Source of the DNA: Chloroflexota bacterium
GTDB taxonomy: Bacteria; Chloroflexota; Limnocylindria; Limnocylindrales; CSP1-4
DNA: 45,103 nucleotides
Assembly: GCA_003250155.1 (NCBI GenBank)
Contig: QKHE01000131.1
Coordinates: 1 to 45,103 of the forward strand
Direction: 5' to 3'
A program made the translations under genes and the position numbers. Positions 7,115-16,165 of this stretch are shown in pieces; the stretch's first letter is position 1, and each line of letters starts with the position of its first letter. The notes beneath the pieces were generated by a model. The model saw nothing but the letters and a program-made list of their open reading frames with translations. It searched no databases and was not told the origin of the DNA.

Positions 7115-8371
7115 GTGGGCGAGCGTCCCGACGCTGCGCGGCCCCTCTCGGACGACGACCGCGACGCGCTGGCGGTCCTCCTCGCCGTGCACGGTCTCGG
7201 GCCGCTGACGCTCGGGCGTCTCATCGTCCGGATCGGCGCACCGAGCCGGGTCCTGGAGGTGGCGCGGTCGGGTGGCGGTGCCTCGGCGATCCACGAGGCG
7301 GCACGATCGCCCGGCGGCGACTGGGCGAGCCTGCCGAAGACGGTGGCCGAGGGCATCGTCACGGCGGCGACGACGACGGACCGGATCCTGGCGGACGTCC
7401 GCCGGCTGGAGCTGCGCGTCGTGACACCGTCCGATCGCGAGTTCCCGGCGCGGCTCCGGGCGATCGAGATCCCGCCGGCGGCGCTGTTCGTACGCGGCGA
7501 CCCGACGCCGCTCGCCGTCCAGACCGTCGTCGCGGTCGTCGGGACGCGTCGCCCGAGCGAGGCCGGCCGGCGGGTCGCCAGCCGCATCGCGGCGGCGCTC
7601 GCTCGTGCCGGTGCGACCGTCGTGTCCGGGCTGGCCGTCGGCATCGATGGCGCCGCGCACGCGGCCGTCGTTGCCGAGGGCGGTCGAACGGTCGCCTACA
7701 TCGGCGGCGGCCATGACCGGCTGTTCCCGCGAGCGCACGAACGGCTCGCTGCCGCGATCGTCGACGCCGGCGGCGCCATCGTGTCCGAGTACGCCCCCGG
7801 GACCCAACCGAGCAAGGGCACCTTCCCGCAGCGCAATCGCCTGATCAGCGGCTCGTCGGACGCCGTGGTGGTCGTCGAGGCGGGAGCGCGCAGCGGCGCG
7901 CTGTTGACCGCATCGTGGGCGCTCGAGCAGGGGCGCGAGTGCTTCGTCGTCCCGGGACCCATCGACGCCGTGGCTTCGGCCGGGTGCCTCGGCTTCCTGC
8001 GGGACTGGCCCGGCGCCGCCCGGATCGTGGCCGGCGTTCCGCAGCTGCTCGACGATCTCGGTCTGCCGGCCGGCGCCGCCCTCGGACCCGTGCGATCGAT
8101 CACCGCTGGCGACCGGATCGTCAGCTCGACCGTGACGCCGGTCTCGGTTGCCGCCCTGCTCGTCGAGGCCGACCCGGTCCAGCATGCCGTGGCGCTGGCG
8201 CTGCTCGCCGGTGCGACGACGGTCGACGAGCTGGTCGCGGTCACCGGCCAGACCGTCGCCGCGGTCTTGGGCGCCGTCACACGCCTGGAATCGCGCGGCC
8301 TCGTCCGCGGCAACGGCGGCCGCTATGAGACCGCCGGGCGGCTCGCCGCCGCGCCTGCGCCGGCGGCCTGA
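7115..8371 (+). CDS. dprA: DNA-processing protein DprA
   Basis: A 418-residue protein. A helical N-terminal region (1-110) precedes the DprA/Smf Rossmann domain: VVAVVGTRRPSEAG, VVSGLAVGIDGAAH, SEYAPGTQPSKGTFPQRNRLI and GARSGALLTASWALEQGRE are near-canonical family motifs. A C-terminal winged-helix (about 345-405) follows. DprA binds incoming single-stranded DNA and loads RecA during natural transformation; it is also kept in species not known to be competent. The ORF track starts at GTG 7106, but the TAGAGT box would overlap that codon, so GTG 7115 is preferred. It forms the conserved comM-dprA-topA-xer order found in many Gram-positive genomes. Confidence 0.92.
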   Translation: MGERPDAARPLSDDDRDALAVLLAVHGLGPLTLGRLIVRIGAPSRVLEVARSGGGASAIHEAARSPGGDWASLPKTVAEGIVTAATTTDRILADVRRLELRVVTPSDREFPARLRAIEIPPAALFVRGDPTPLAVQTVVAVVGTRRPSEAGRRVASRIAAALARAGATVVSGLAVGIDGAAHAAVVAEGGRTVAYIGGGHDRLFPRAHERLAAAIVDAGGAIVSEYAPGTQPSKGTFPQRNRLISGSSDAVVVVEAGARSGALLTASWALEQGRECFVVPGPIDAVASAGCLGFLRDWPGAARIVAGVPQLLDDLGLPAGAALGPVRSITAGDRIVSSTVTPVSVAALLVEADPVQHAVALALLAGATTVDELVAVTGQTVAAVLGAVTRLESRGLVRGNGGRYETAGRLAAAPAPAA

Positions 8372-8374
8372 TGC

Positions 8375-8380
8375 TATCGT
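8375..8380 (+). promoter_or_regulatory. -10 box of the small gene at 8388 (TATCGT)
   Basis: TATCGT ends 7 nt before GTG 8388, the same distance as at comM, dprA and topA. It lies just after the dprA stop codon (8369-8371). No Shine-Dalgarno is present. Confidence 0.5.
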
Positions 8381-8387
8381 CCGGCTC

Positions 8388-8687
8388 GTGATCCGGGCGA
8401 TCCTCCACCTGATCGGCGACCAGCCACTGGCCGTGGAGCTCGACGCGCTGCCGAGCGCGGCCGATACGACCCTCGTCTGCCGGAACGTTCGCACCGTCGA
8501 CGGCAAGCGGCCCGTCTTCATCGACGCCAGCGAATCGACGTTCATCTTCCCGTACACCCAGATCCGGTTCGTCGAGGTGCCCCTCGAGGCCGATCGCGCC
8601 GCCGGCGAGGCGGCGTCGGCCGCCGAGGCGGAGCCCGAGGACCTCGAGATCGACGAGGACTTCCTGCGTCGGATCCGCGAGGCCTGA
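8388..8687 (+). CDS. Small conserved-looking protein of unknown function
   Basis: A 99-residue soluble protein that I do not recognise. The first 65 residues look like a compact beta-rich domain (IRAILHLIGDQPLAVELD, then TFIFPYTQIRFVEVP). The tail is acidic and helical (EAEPEDLEIDEDFLRRI). The coding call rests on good codon bias, a GTG at the expected distance from TATCGT, and its place between dprA and topA. The ORF track starts at 8148, which only reads through dprA in another frame. No signal peptide, membrane segment or cysteine motif beyond a single Cys. The acidic tail could contact a DNA-binding partner, but that is a guess. Confidence 0.65.
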   Translation: MIRAILHLIGDQPLAVELDALPSAADTTLVCRNVRTVDGKRPVFIDASESTFIFPYTQIRFVEVPLEADRAAGEAASAAEAEPEDLEIDEDFLRRIREA

Positions 8688-8738
8688 CGCCGCCCGTCGC
8701 TTCGCGACCCGCGCAAGGGCGCGTGCAGGGGCCGTGGC

Positions 8739-8744
8739 TATACT
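8739..8744 (+). promoter_or_regulatory. -10 box of the topA operon (TATACT)
   Basis: TATACT, the best -10 match in the window, ends 7 nt before the topA ATG at 8752 in a 64-base gap. No good -35 and no Shine-Dalgarno are seen. It probably drives the whole topA-xer-murJ-femAB-femAB-murE unit. Confidence 0.62.
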
Positions 8745-8751
8745 CCCCCGG

Positions 8752-11193
8752 ATGCCGAAGCACCTGGTGATCGTCGAGTCGCCGGCCAAGGCGCGGACGA
8801 TCGAGCGCTATCTCGGCGACGACTACCGCGTCCTGGCCTCCTACGGGCATGTCCGCGACCTGCCCGAGAACCCCGGCAAGGGCAAGTTCGGGGTCGACGT
8901 CGAGCATGGCTTCACGCCCGAGTACGTCGTCGGCGACGATCGCCGCAAGCACGTCGACGCGATCGCCAAGGCGGCCAAGGGCGCGGACACGGTCTACCTC
9001 GCGACCGACCTCGACCGCGAGGGCGAGGCAATCGCCTGGCACGTGACCGAAGCGGCGAACGTCCCGGCGAACAAGACCGCGCGCGTGACGTTCTCCGAGA
9101 TCACGGCGCCGGCGATCCGCGAGGCGTTCGCCCACCCCCGCGGCATCGATCGCAACCTCGTCGACGCCCAGCAGGCCCGCCGGATCGTCGACCGCCTCGT
9201 CGGGTACACCCTCAGCCCGCTCCTCGGCCGGAAGGTTCGGAGCGGCCTGTCGGCGGGGCGTGTCCAGTCCGTCGCCGTTCGGCTCGTCGTCGAGCGCGAG
9301 CGCGAGATCGAGGCGTTCGTCGCGCGCGAGTACTGGACGCTGAAGGGGCTCCTCGAGACCGCTGCCGGCGAGCCCTTCGCGGCCGACGTCGTGAAGCTCG
9401 ACGCCGAGGCGCTCGAGATCGACAACGGGACCCTCGCCGAGCACCACGTCGAGATGCTGCGGGGGCTCCGGCCGCGCGTGACGTCGATCGCGACCAAGCG
9501 CCAGAAGCGCAGCCCGGCGCCGCCGTTCACGACCTCGACGCTGCAGCAGGAGGCCAGCCGCAAGCTCGGCTTCAGCCCCAAGCGCACGATGTCCGTCGCG
9601 CAACGGCTGTACGAGGGCGTCGATACGCCCGACGGCCACGTCGGGCTGATCACCTACATGCGGACCGATTCGGTGGCCATGGCCGGGGTCGCGATGGGCG
9701 AGGCCCGTGACGTGATCCGGGACCGCTTCGGCGAGCCGTACACGATGCCCAAAGGCCGGGTCTACAAGACGCGCTCGAAGGGCGCGCAGGAGGCCCACGA
9801 ATCGATCCGGCCGACGAGCTTCCGGCGCAGCCCCGACGCGCTGGCCGGGCATCTCAAGCCCGAGGAGCTGCGGCTGTACCGGCTGATCTGGCAGCGTGCG
9901 CTGGCCAGCCAGATGGAGGCCCGTGAGCTCGAGACCACGACGGTCGAGCTCGAGGCCGGCCCGTACGGCCTCCGGGCGAGCGCGACCCGGACCCTGTTCG
10001 ACGGCTTCGCGCGCGTCTACACGGAGGGCCGCGACGCGACACCGAGCCGGTCAGGCGAGGGCGCCGACGCCGAGGACGACGAGGCTGACCGGGAGGCCCG
10101 ACTGCCGGCGCTGGCCGAAGGCGAGGACACGACGGTCCGCGACGTCGAGGCGACGCAGCACTTCACCGAGCCGCCGCCCCGCTTCACCGAGGCCTCGCTC
10201 GTGAAGGCCCTCGAGGACAACGGCATCGGCCGGCCATCGACCTACGCCGCCACGATCTCGACGATCGTCGACCGTGGCTACGTCCGCGTCGAGGAGCGTC
10301 GACTCCACCCCGAGCCGGTCGCGCGAATCGTCACGGACCTGCTCGTCCAGCACTTTGGCGATTACGTCGACGTCGGCTTCACGGCGAAGATGGAGGAGGA
10401 CCTCGACGAGGTGGCGCGAGGTCAGCGCGAGTGGGTGCCGCTGCTGCAGGCGTTCTACCCGCCGCTGCGCGAGCGCGTCGACGAGGTCCGCCGCACGACC
10501 CGGCGGCGCGACTTCACGACCGAGCCGACGGACGAGGTCTGCTCGCTCGGGCACCCGATGGTTCGCCGCCTCGGTCGCAACGGCTACTTCCTCGCCTGCT
10601 CGACGTATCCCGAGCACAAGGAAACACGGCCGCTGCCGGGCGACGAGCCGCCGGCGCTGGAGGGCGCCGGCGAGCCCTGCCCGGAGTGCCGCCAGGGCAC
10701 GCTTGTCGCCAAGCGCGGCCGATTCGGCCCGTTCGTCGGCTGCGATCGCTACCCCGACTGCGGCTACATCCGCCGCGACGGCCCGGGGCCGCCGGCGCAG
10801 CTGCCGTTCACCGTCGAATGCCCGAAGAATCGCGATGGCCACCTGGTGGCGCGTCGCGCACGGCGCACCGGAAACGTCTTCTGGGGGTGCTCGAACTACC
10901 CGAAGTGCGACTACACGACGAACTTCGAGCCGCTCGGCGCGCTGCACGACACCGACGAGGGGTCCGTCGCCCGGCGCGGCGACGGCGCGATCTGCCTCCG
11001 TTGCGGCGCGACGATCGACCTGCCCACCGAGGACGATCTGGTCGGACGGCGCCTGAGCGGCGGACCGCCCGATCCCGCGGCGATCGCCCCGCCGGCGCGC
11101 CGCAACGGCCGTGGCCGGTCCGGCAGCCGCGGCGGAGCGACGGGCAACCGCCGGCGATCGCCACGCTCCGGGCGAGTCAGCACGAGGGCGTGA
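8752..11193 (+). CDS. topA: DNA topoisomerase I (type IA)
   Basis: An 813-residue enzyme that relaxes negative supercoils. The N-terminal TOPRIM domain has [10 protein letters not shown] and the metal-binding [14 protein letters not shown]. The catalytic tyrosine is Tyr302 in LITYMRTDS. An acidic insertion lies around residues 430-445 ([14 protein letters not shown]). The C-terminal part carries zinc-ribbon repeats: [22 protein letters not shown], a second copy with [15 protein letters not shown] and a short fourth CLRCG. The protein ends in an Arg/Gly/Ser-rich basic tail ([13 protein letters not shown]). ATG 8752 is preferred to the ORF-track start at 8734 because the family begins [10 protein letters not shown] and the -10 box would be disrupted otherwise. 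First gene of the overlapping envelope operon. Confidence 0.95.
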   Translation: MPKHLVIVESPAKARTIERYLGDDYRVLASYGHVRDLPENPGKGKFGVDVEHGFTPEYVVGDDRRKHVDAIAKAAKGADTVYLATDLDREGEAIAWHVTEAANVPANKTARVTFSEITAPAIREAFAHPRGIDRNLVDAQQARRIVDRLVGYTLSPLLGRKVRSGLSAGRVQSVAVRLVVEREREIEAFVAREYWTLKGLLETAAGEPFAADVVKLDAEALEIDNGTLAEHHVEMLRGLRPRVTSIATKRQKRSPAPPFTTSTLQQEASRKLGFSPKRTMSVAQRLYEGVDTPDGHVGLITYMRTDSVAMAGVAMGEARDVIRDRFGEPYTMPKGRVYKTRSKGAQEAHESIRPTSFRRSPDALAGHLKPEELRLYRLIWQRALASQMEARELETTTVELEAGPYGLRASATRTLFDGFARVYTEGRDATPSRSGEGADAEDDEADREARLPALAEGEDTTVRDVEATQHFTEPPPRFTEASLVKALEDNGIGRPSTYAATISTIVDRGYVRVEERRLHPEPVARIVTDLLVQHFGDYVDVGFTAKMEEDLDEVARGQREWVPLLQAFYPPLRERVDEVRRTTRRRDFTTEPTDEVCSLGHPMVRRLGRNGYFLACSTYPEHKETRPLPGDEPPALEGAGEPCPECRQGTLVAKRGRFGPFVGCDRYPDCGYIRRDGPGPPAQLPFTVECPKNRDGHLVARRARRTGNVFWGCSNYPKCDYTTNFEPLGALHDTDEGSVARRGDGAICLRCGATIDLPTEDDLVGRRLSGGPPDPAAIAPPARRNGRGRSGSRGGATGNRRRSPRSGRVSTRA

Positions 11194-11201
11194 GCGGGCC
11201 G

Positions 11202-12233
11202 ATGGCTGCCCGGCCGGAGGCGCTGTCGCGCTTCCTGCTCGGCCTGCGGGCCCGGGATGCCTCGGAACACACGATCCGGTCGTACGAGACCTCGGTCGGT
11301 GCCTATCTCGACTGGCTCGCCGAGCGCGGTGCGGACTGGCGGACGCCGTCGCGCGGCGAGCTGCGCGCGTACCTCGCCAAGCTCGTTGGCGCGGGAGCGC
11401 GGACCTCGGTGAGCCAGCGGCTCGCGGCGATTCGATCGTTCCACCGATTCGCCGCCCGGAGCGGCCTCGCGGCCGGCGACCCGTGGGGCGGCATCGCCAC
11501 GCCCAGGCTGCCGAAACGCCTGCCGCGGGTGCTCGAGGTGGAGCAGATCGAGCGGCTGCTCGCCGCGGTTGACGACCCCGCCGGCACCCGGCGGCGGCCC
11601 GCCGACCCGGAGCTCCGCGTCGCGCTGAGCCTGCGCGACCGGGCGATCATCGAGGTCGCGTATGCCGCCGGGCTGCGCATCAGCGAGCTGGCGTCGGCGT
11701 CGCTCGCGGAGCTGGACCTGCGGCGTGGTGAGCTTCGCGTTCTCGGTAAGGGCCGCAAGGAGCGGATCGGCCTCCTGGGCGGGCCGGCCATCGCCGCGCT
11801 GGAGGCGTACCTCGAGGAGGGCCGGCCGGCCCTCCTCGAACGAGGCCGGGCAAGGCAGGAGCCACGGGGACGAGGGGGCCGCGATGAGCGCCCGGAGGAG
11901 CGCGAAGAGGGGCGCGAGCCGGACGCTCTGTTCCTGAACCACCACGGGGCGCCGCTCGGGGTCCGGGGCCTGCGCCTCCGGATCGACCGCCTGCGCCGGG
12001 CCGCGGGCCTGCCGGAGGGCGTGTCGCCGCACACGCTGCGCCACTCGTTCGCGACCCACCTGCTCGACGGCGGGGCGGACCTGCGCATCGTCCAGGAGCT
12101 GCTGGGCCACGAGAGCCTCGCGACGACCCAGGTCTACACGCACGTGTCGCCGGCACGGCTGCAGGCCGCCTACCAGGGCGCCCACCCCCGGGCACGGCGG
12201 GACCCGGCGCCCACCTCGGCGGACCGCGCTTGA
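11202..12233 (+). CDS. xerC: Tyrosine recombinase, XerC/XerD type
   Basis: A 343-residue site-specific recombinase. Residues 1-100 form the SAM-like core-binding domain ([19 protein letters not shown]). The catalytic domain shows Arg159 (GLRISEL), Lys183 (GKGRKER), His277/Arg280 ([12 protein letters not shown]), His303 ([10 protein letters not shown]) and the nucleophile Tyr312 (VYTH), so it is complete. An unusual charged insertion, about residues 213-240 ([20 protein letters not shown]), separates the beta-strand region from the C-terminal catalytic half. GTG 11190, four bases into topA, is an alternative start adding four residues. Likely resolves chromosome dimers; as the only Xer here, C or D cannot be separated. 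Stop overlaps murJ by TTGA. Confidence 0.9.
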   Translation: MAARPEALSRFLLGLRARDASEHTIRSYETSVGAYLDWLAERGADWRTPSRGELRAYLAKLVGAGARTSVSQRLAAIRSFHRFAARSGLAAGDPWGGIATPRLPKRLPRVLEVEQIERLLAAVDDPAGTRRRPADPELRVALSLRDRAIIEVAYAAGLRISELASASLAELDLRRGELRVLGKGRKERIGLLGGPAIAALEAYLEEGRPALLERGRARQEPRGRGGRDERPEEREEGREPDALFLNHHGAPLGVRGLRLRIDRLRRAAGLPEGVSPHTLRHSFATHLLDGGADLRIVQELLGHESLATTQVYTHVSPARLQAAYQGAHPRARRDPAPTSADRA

Positions 12234-13903
12234 CCGATCAGGCGCCGGCAGAGGTCGCGGCCGACGGCGTCGCCCCGGAGCCGATGGTCGCCGACGCTGC
12301 CGGCGGCGGGCGCGGCCCCGGCGGCGGGAGCGGCGGGATGGCGCTGGCGCGAGCCGGGCTCATCGTCTCGGTCGCCTATCTCGGCGCCCGGATCCTGGGC
12401 TACGTCCGGGTCGTGGTCATCGGCTCGACGCTCGGCGCCGGGCCGGAACTCGACGCGTTCTTTGCCGCATTCCGGATCCCGGACCTGATCTTCCAGCTCG
12501 TCGCCGCCGGCACGGTCGCCGCGGCGCTCGTGCCGATGCTCGCGGGCGAGCTCGGGACGGGCCGACCCGGCCGCGCCTGGCACATCGTGTCGACGATCGC
12601 GACGCTGATGCTGCTCGGGCTGGCGATCCTCGCCGGATCCGCCTTCGTGCTGGCGCCGATTCTCGTGCCGATCATCACCCCTGGGTTCGAAGGAGCCCAG
12701 CTCGAGCGGACGATCGAGCTGACGCGCCTGATGCTTCTCGCCCCGGTGTTCCTGGCTCTCGGCGCGGTCGCGACGAGCACGCTCAATGCCCACCATCGGT
12801 TCGCGGCCGCGGCCGTCGCGCCGATCGTCTACGACCTCGCGATCATCGGCGCCGCGCTGATCCTCACGCCGAGCCTGGGGGTCACGGGGCTGGCGCTCGG
12901 CGTCGCCGCCGGCGCGCTTGGCCACCTCCTCGTCCAGCTGCCGGCCCTCCGGCGGGCCGGCTTCCGGTTCAGGCCGAGCCTCGACGTGGGCGACCGCGAC
13001 GTCAGCCAGGCGCTGCGGCTGATGATCCCGCGGGCCGTCGCGCTCGGCGCCGGCCAGATCACGATCGTCGTCGCGACCTCGCTGGCGACCGGCCTCGAGC
13101 CCGGCTCGGTGACGGCGTTCACGTTCGCCTTCACGCTGATGTCGATCCCGCTCTCGGTCGTCGGCGTGCCGATGGGCGTGGTGACCCTGCCGACGCTCTC
13201 GCGCGACCTCGCACGTGGCGCCGTCGACAGCTTCGCCGCGCTGCTCGAGCGTTCGCTGCGTCTGATCCTGTTCGTGGTGGCGCCGATCGTCGGGCTCGGG
13301 ATCGTGCTCCGGGAGCCGGCGGTGACGCTGCTGTTCAACCACGGCCGGTTCGACGAGACCGGGGTGGCCCTCGTCGCGGCGACCTTGCTGCTGCTGCTGC
13401 TGGCGCTGCCGGCCGAGGCGCTGATCACGATCCTCGTCCGGGCCTTCTATGCGGATCGCGACACGCGAACCCCGGCCTTCGCCGCGCTGCTGGCGATGAC
13501 CATCAGCATCACGATCGCGGTCCTCGCCGTGTCGAGGCTGGATCTCGGCCTCGCCGGGATCGGGGCGGGGATCGCCGTCGGTTCGTCGGTCGAGGCGGTG
13601 CTGCTGAGCCTGCTGCTGCGACGCCGCTTCGCGGGCTTCGACCTCCGCGGCCTTGCCAGGCTCGCGGCGCTGGTCGGGCTCTCGAGCGTCGTCGGGGCGG
13701 TGGTCGCGTTCGGCTTCGCGAACCTGCTCGCGGGACCGCTCGCCTTCGGCGAGGTCCACGTCGCCGCGTTCCTCGAGCTCGCGATCGCCGGCGGCGCCGG
13801 CGGCGGGGCGTACCTGCTGATGACGCGACTTTTGCGACTCCCGGAGGTTGGGCTCATCATGCGGGTCATGTCCGACACGCTGTCGCGCGTCCGGCCGGCG
13901 TGA
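12230..13903 (+). CDS. murJ: MurJ/MviN lipid II flippase
   Basis: A 557-residue polytopic protein of the MOP exporter superfamily. After a 36-residue Gly/Ala-rich cytoplasmic extension, about 13-14 membrane segments follow. MurJ-typical stretches include [33 protein letters not shown] near the first two helices, the NHGRFDETG loop, and LIMRVM near the end. MurJ flips the peptidoglycan precursor lipid II across the membrane. The TTG start overlaps the xer stop in TTGA, and its stop overlaps the next GTG in GTGA, indicating translational coupling. The setting with FemAB ligases and murE fits peptidoglycan precursor supply. Confidence 0.9.
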   Translation: MTDQAPAEVAADGVAPEPMVADAAGGGRGPGGGSGGMALARAGLIVSVAYLGARILGYVRVVVIGSTLGAGPELDAFFAAFRIPDLIFQLVAAGTVAAALVPMLAGELGTGRPGRAWHIVSTIATLMLLGLAILAGSAFVLAPILVPIITPGFEGAQLERTIELTRLMLLAPVFLALGAVATSTLNAHHRFAAAAVAPIVYDLAIIGAALILTPSLGVTGLALGVAAGALGHLLVQLPALRRAGFRFRPSLDVGDRDVSQALRLMIPRAVALGAGQITIVVATSLATGLEPGSVTAFTFAFTLMSIPLSVVGVPMGVVTLPTLSRDLARGAVDSFAALLERSLRLILFVVAPIVGLGIVLREPAVTLLFNHGRFDETGVALVAATLLLLLLALPAEALITILVRAFYADRDTRTPAFAALLAMTISITIAVLAVSRLDLGLAGIGAGIAVGSSVEAVLLSLLLRRRFAGFDLRGLARLAALVGLSSVVGAVVAFGFANLLAGPLAFGEVHVAAFLELAIAGGAGGGAYLLMTRLLRLPEVGLIMRVMSDTLSRVRPA

Positions 13904-15036
13904 CCGCCGGGGTCACGGCCGAACCGGCAGCCGGCCCGCTCGGCCCGCACCCGGCCTCCGACGCCGAGCTCGAGGACTGGGACGCGCGAGCCGTCGACGG
14001 CCCGACGGGCCACGTGCTGCAATCGCGGGCGTGGGCCGAGTATCGCGCGGCGCATGGCTGGCGGACGTGGCCGCTCGTCTTCGAGGACGGCTTCCCGATG
14101 CTCGTCCTCGGTCACGACCGGCCGGTCATCGGCGGCGGCTGGGCCTACGCGTCGCGAGGGCCGCTTCCCGAACCGGACCCGGCGACGACCGCCGACCGAG
14201 CCGCCTCCGCGGCGGCGTTCGTGGCGAGCCGGGGCATGGACGCCCTGATCATCGACGGCGAGACGCCGGCCGGGTCGGGCCTGCCCGAGCTGATCCGCAC
14301 ACGGGGCTTCACACCGACCGAGGAGCTGCAGCCGTCGCGCCACCGGATGGATCTCGAGCTGCCGCTCCGGACCGACGACGAGACCATCCTGCGGTCGTTC
14401 GCGGCAACGACCCGAAATCTCATCCGCCAGGCCGAGCGACGCGGCCTGCGGGTCGTGCGCCTGGACACGCGGCCGTGGTCGCCGGAGGAGCCGTTCGAGC
14501 CCTCGGCCGACGCGGACCTGTCCGATCCGACGGCCCTCCTGACGACGTTCTACGGCATGCTCGACGCGACCGCCCAGCGTGTCGGCTTCGCGCTGGCGTC
14601 GGCGCCGGCCTTCCTCGACTGGTCGAAGCGGGCCCTCGGCGCCGGTCATCTCGTCTACCTGCAGGCCGTCGATTCGGACGACCAGCCGGTCGCCGGCGCG
14701 ACCTTCTACCGCCACGGCCGGCGGCTCACGTACTCCCTCGCCGGCGACCGCGCGGAGCTCCGGAAGAGCCATCCCGGCGCCGTCCGGCTGCTGCTGTGGC
14801 GCGGCATCCAGATCGCCCTGCGCGAGGGTCGCGAGACGATGGACCTCGGCGGCGTCGACGTCCGCGGCGCGAGGGGCCGGCCCGGCCCCGGCGACGAGAC
14901 GTACGGCAAGTACCAGTTCAAGGCGTCGTTTGGGGCGCGCTGGGTCGAGCTCAGCGGGGCGCACCAGCGGACGCTGCGACCGCTGCGGCACGCGGCCGGA
15001 CGAATCCTCGGGAGGCTTGCCGCGGTTGGCCGCTGA
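13900..15036 (+). CDS. FemAB/FemX-type peptidoglycan bridge aminoacyltransferase, first copy
   Basis: A 378-residue protein of the GNAT-like FemABX family, which adds amino acids from aminoacyl-tRNA to the third-position side chain of lipid II. Two GNAT subdomains are visible: HVLQSRAWAEYRAAHGWRTW at the start, RNLIRQAERRGLRVVRL in the middle, and YGKYQFKASFGARWVEL at the end, which is the FemX C-terminal hallmark. It starts with GTG in a GTGA overlap with murJ. A second, divergent family member follows at once, so the pair may add two residues in sequence. The amino acid used cannot be read from sequence. No insertion resembling the seryl-tRNA-like coiled-coil arm is obvious. Confidence 0.85.
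   Translation: MTAGVTAEPAAGPLGPHPASDAELEDWDARAVDGPTGHVLQSRAWAEYRAAHGWRTWPLVFEDGFPMLVLGHDRPVIGGGWAYASRGPLPEPDPATTADRAASAAAFVASRGMDALIIDGETPAGSGLPELIRTRGFTPTEELQPSRHRMDLELPLRTDDETILRSFAATTRNLIRQAERRGLRVVRLDTRPWSPEEPFEPSADADLSDPTALLTTFYGMLDATAQRVGFALASAPAFLDWSKRALGAGHLVYLQAVDSDDQPVAGATFYRHGRRLTYSLAGDRAELRKSHPGAVRLLLWRGIQIALREGRETMDLGGVDVRGARGRPGPGDETYGKYQFKASFGARWVELSGAHQRTLRPLRHAAGRILGRLAAVGR
15011..15015 (+). promoter_or_regulatory. Ribosome binding site of the second FemAB gene (GGAGG)
   Basis: GGAGG inside the end of the first FemAB gene lies 10 nt before TTG 15026 and favours that start over the in-frame TTG at 15017, which would be only 1 nt away. Confidence 0.55.
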
Positions 15037-16165
15037 GCGACGCGCCGGACGCGGCGGGGCTGGGCTGCCAGACACCCCCGCGGCCTGGGACGCCTACGTC
15101 CGGGCCCAGCCGGCGGCGACCTACCTCCAGACCAGCGCCTGGGCGCAGCACAAGCTCGCGACCGGCTGGCGACCGCAACTTGTCCTGGCCGCCGGCCCGG
15201 AGGGAGGCACCATCGGCGCCCAGGTCCTGCTGCGCCGGGTGCCGCCGCTGCCGTGGCCGTTCGCCTACGCGCCGCGCGGGCCGTTGGCGGATCGCTGGTC
15301 GGTCCCGCTGCTCGAGGCATGGTCGCGACGGCTGCGCGACGCCGCGGCGAGCGACCGCCCGCTGGCCCGGGCGAGCGTCTTGCGCATGGATCCCGAGGTC
15401 GAGGAGGAATTCGAGATCGACGAGGTGCATGGCGGCAGCGTCGGGTTCGAGGGCGCCCTCGCGCGGCTGGGCTGGCTCCGGGCGCCGGACGTTCAGCCGC
15501 GAACCACGCGCATCATCGACCTGGCGGCCGACGAGGCGGCGTTGTGGCACGACCTCCGAAAGAAGTGGCGCCAGTACGTCAACAAGGCCCGCTCGAGCGA
15601 CGTCGTCGTGCGCGACGTCGATGCCGCCGCCGAGCCCGGCGCGTTCGCGACGTTCCACCGGGTCATGCGCGAGACCTCGGGGCGCACCGGCATCCCCCTC
15701 CGAACGGAGGCCGTCTACCGTGAGCTGTGGGCGGCATTCCAGCCGAGCGGCGAGAGCCGGCTGCTGTTCGCGGAGCGCGACGGGGACGTGCTCGCCGTCC
15801 TGCTGCTCGTGTCGTGCGGCGGCCGGGTCGTGGAACCGTACGGCGGGATGACCGCGGCTGGCGGCGAGACGCGGGCGAACTACCTGCTCAAGTGGGAGGC
15901 CATCCGGACCTCGCGCGAGCGGGGCGGGCGATCGTACGACCTGTGGGGCCTCGTGCATCCGGGGATCAGCCATTTCAAGGAGGGCTTTGGCGGGCGGCCG
16001 GTCCGCTACGTCGGGTCGTGGGACCTGCCGCTCTCGCCGGTCGGGGGCCGCGTCTTCCGCGCTGCGGAGTGGGGCCGGCGGACGGCTCGACGGGCGGTCC
16101 GCGTCAGCCGGGGCCGGTCGATCGGCGCGGCCGCGGGCGCGGATCCGGTGACCCCCGATGCCTGA
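15026..16165 (+). CDS. FemAB/FemX-type peptidoglycan bridge aminoacyltransferase, second copy
   Basis: A 379-residue FemABX homologue. Motifs: TYLQTSAWAQHKLATGWRP at the start, DLRKKWRQYVNKARSSDVVV in the middle (the lipid II-binding KxRxxxxKA region of the family) and YDLWGLVHPGISHFKEGFGG at the end. The ORF track begins at 14579 in the out-of-frame part of the previous gene; TTG 15026 with a GGAGG ten bases upstream is the supported start, overlapping the previous stop by 11 bases. Its stop overlaps murE by 8 bases. It is clearly diverged from the first copy, so it is not a recent duplication and probably adds a different residue or position in the cross-bridge. Confidence 0.85.
   Translation: MAAERRAGRGGAGLPDTPAAWDAYVRAQPAATYLQTSAWAQHKLATGWRPQLVLAAGPEGGTIGAQVLLRRVPPLPWPFAYAPRGPLADRWSVPLLEAWSRRLRDAAASDRPLARASVLRMDPEVEEEFEIDEVHGGSVGFEGALARLGWLRAPDVQPRTTRIIDLAADEAALWHDLRKKWRQYVNKARSSDVVVRDVDAAAEPGAFATFHRVMRETSGRTGIPLRTEAVYRELWAAFQPSGESRLLFAERDGDVLAVLLLVSCGGRVVEPYGGMTAAGGETRANYLLKWEAIRTSRERGGRSYDLWGLVHPGISHFKEGFGGRPVRYVGSWDLPLSPVGGRVFRAAEWGRRTARRAVRVSRGRSIGAAAGADPVTPDA

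Noticed and set aside
10911-12185. 424-residue minus-strand ORF opposite topA/xer
   Set aside because: The plus strand carries complete catalytic motifs of both enzymes; the antisense product has none.
11202-12233. Integrase of a mobile element
   Set aside because: Position between topA and murJ with coupled overlaps and no attachment repeats fits a chromosomal Xer recombinase.
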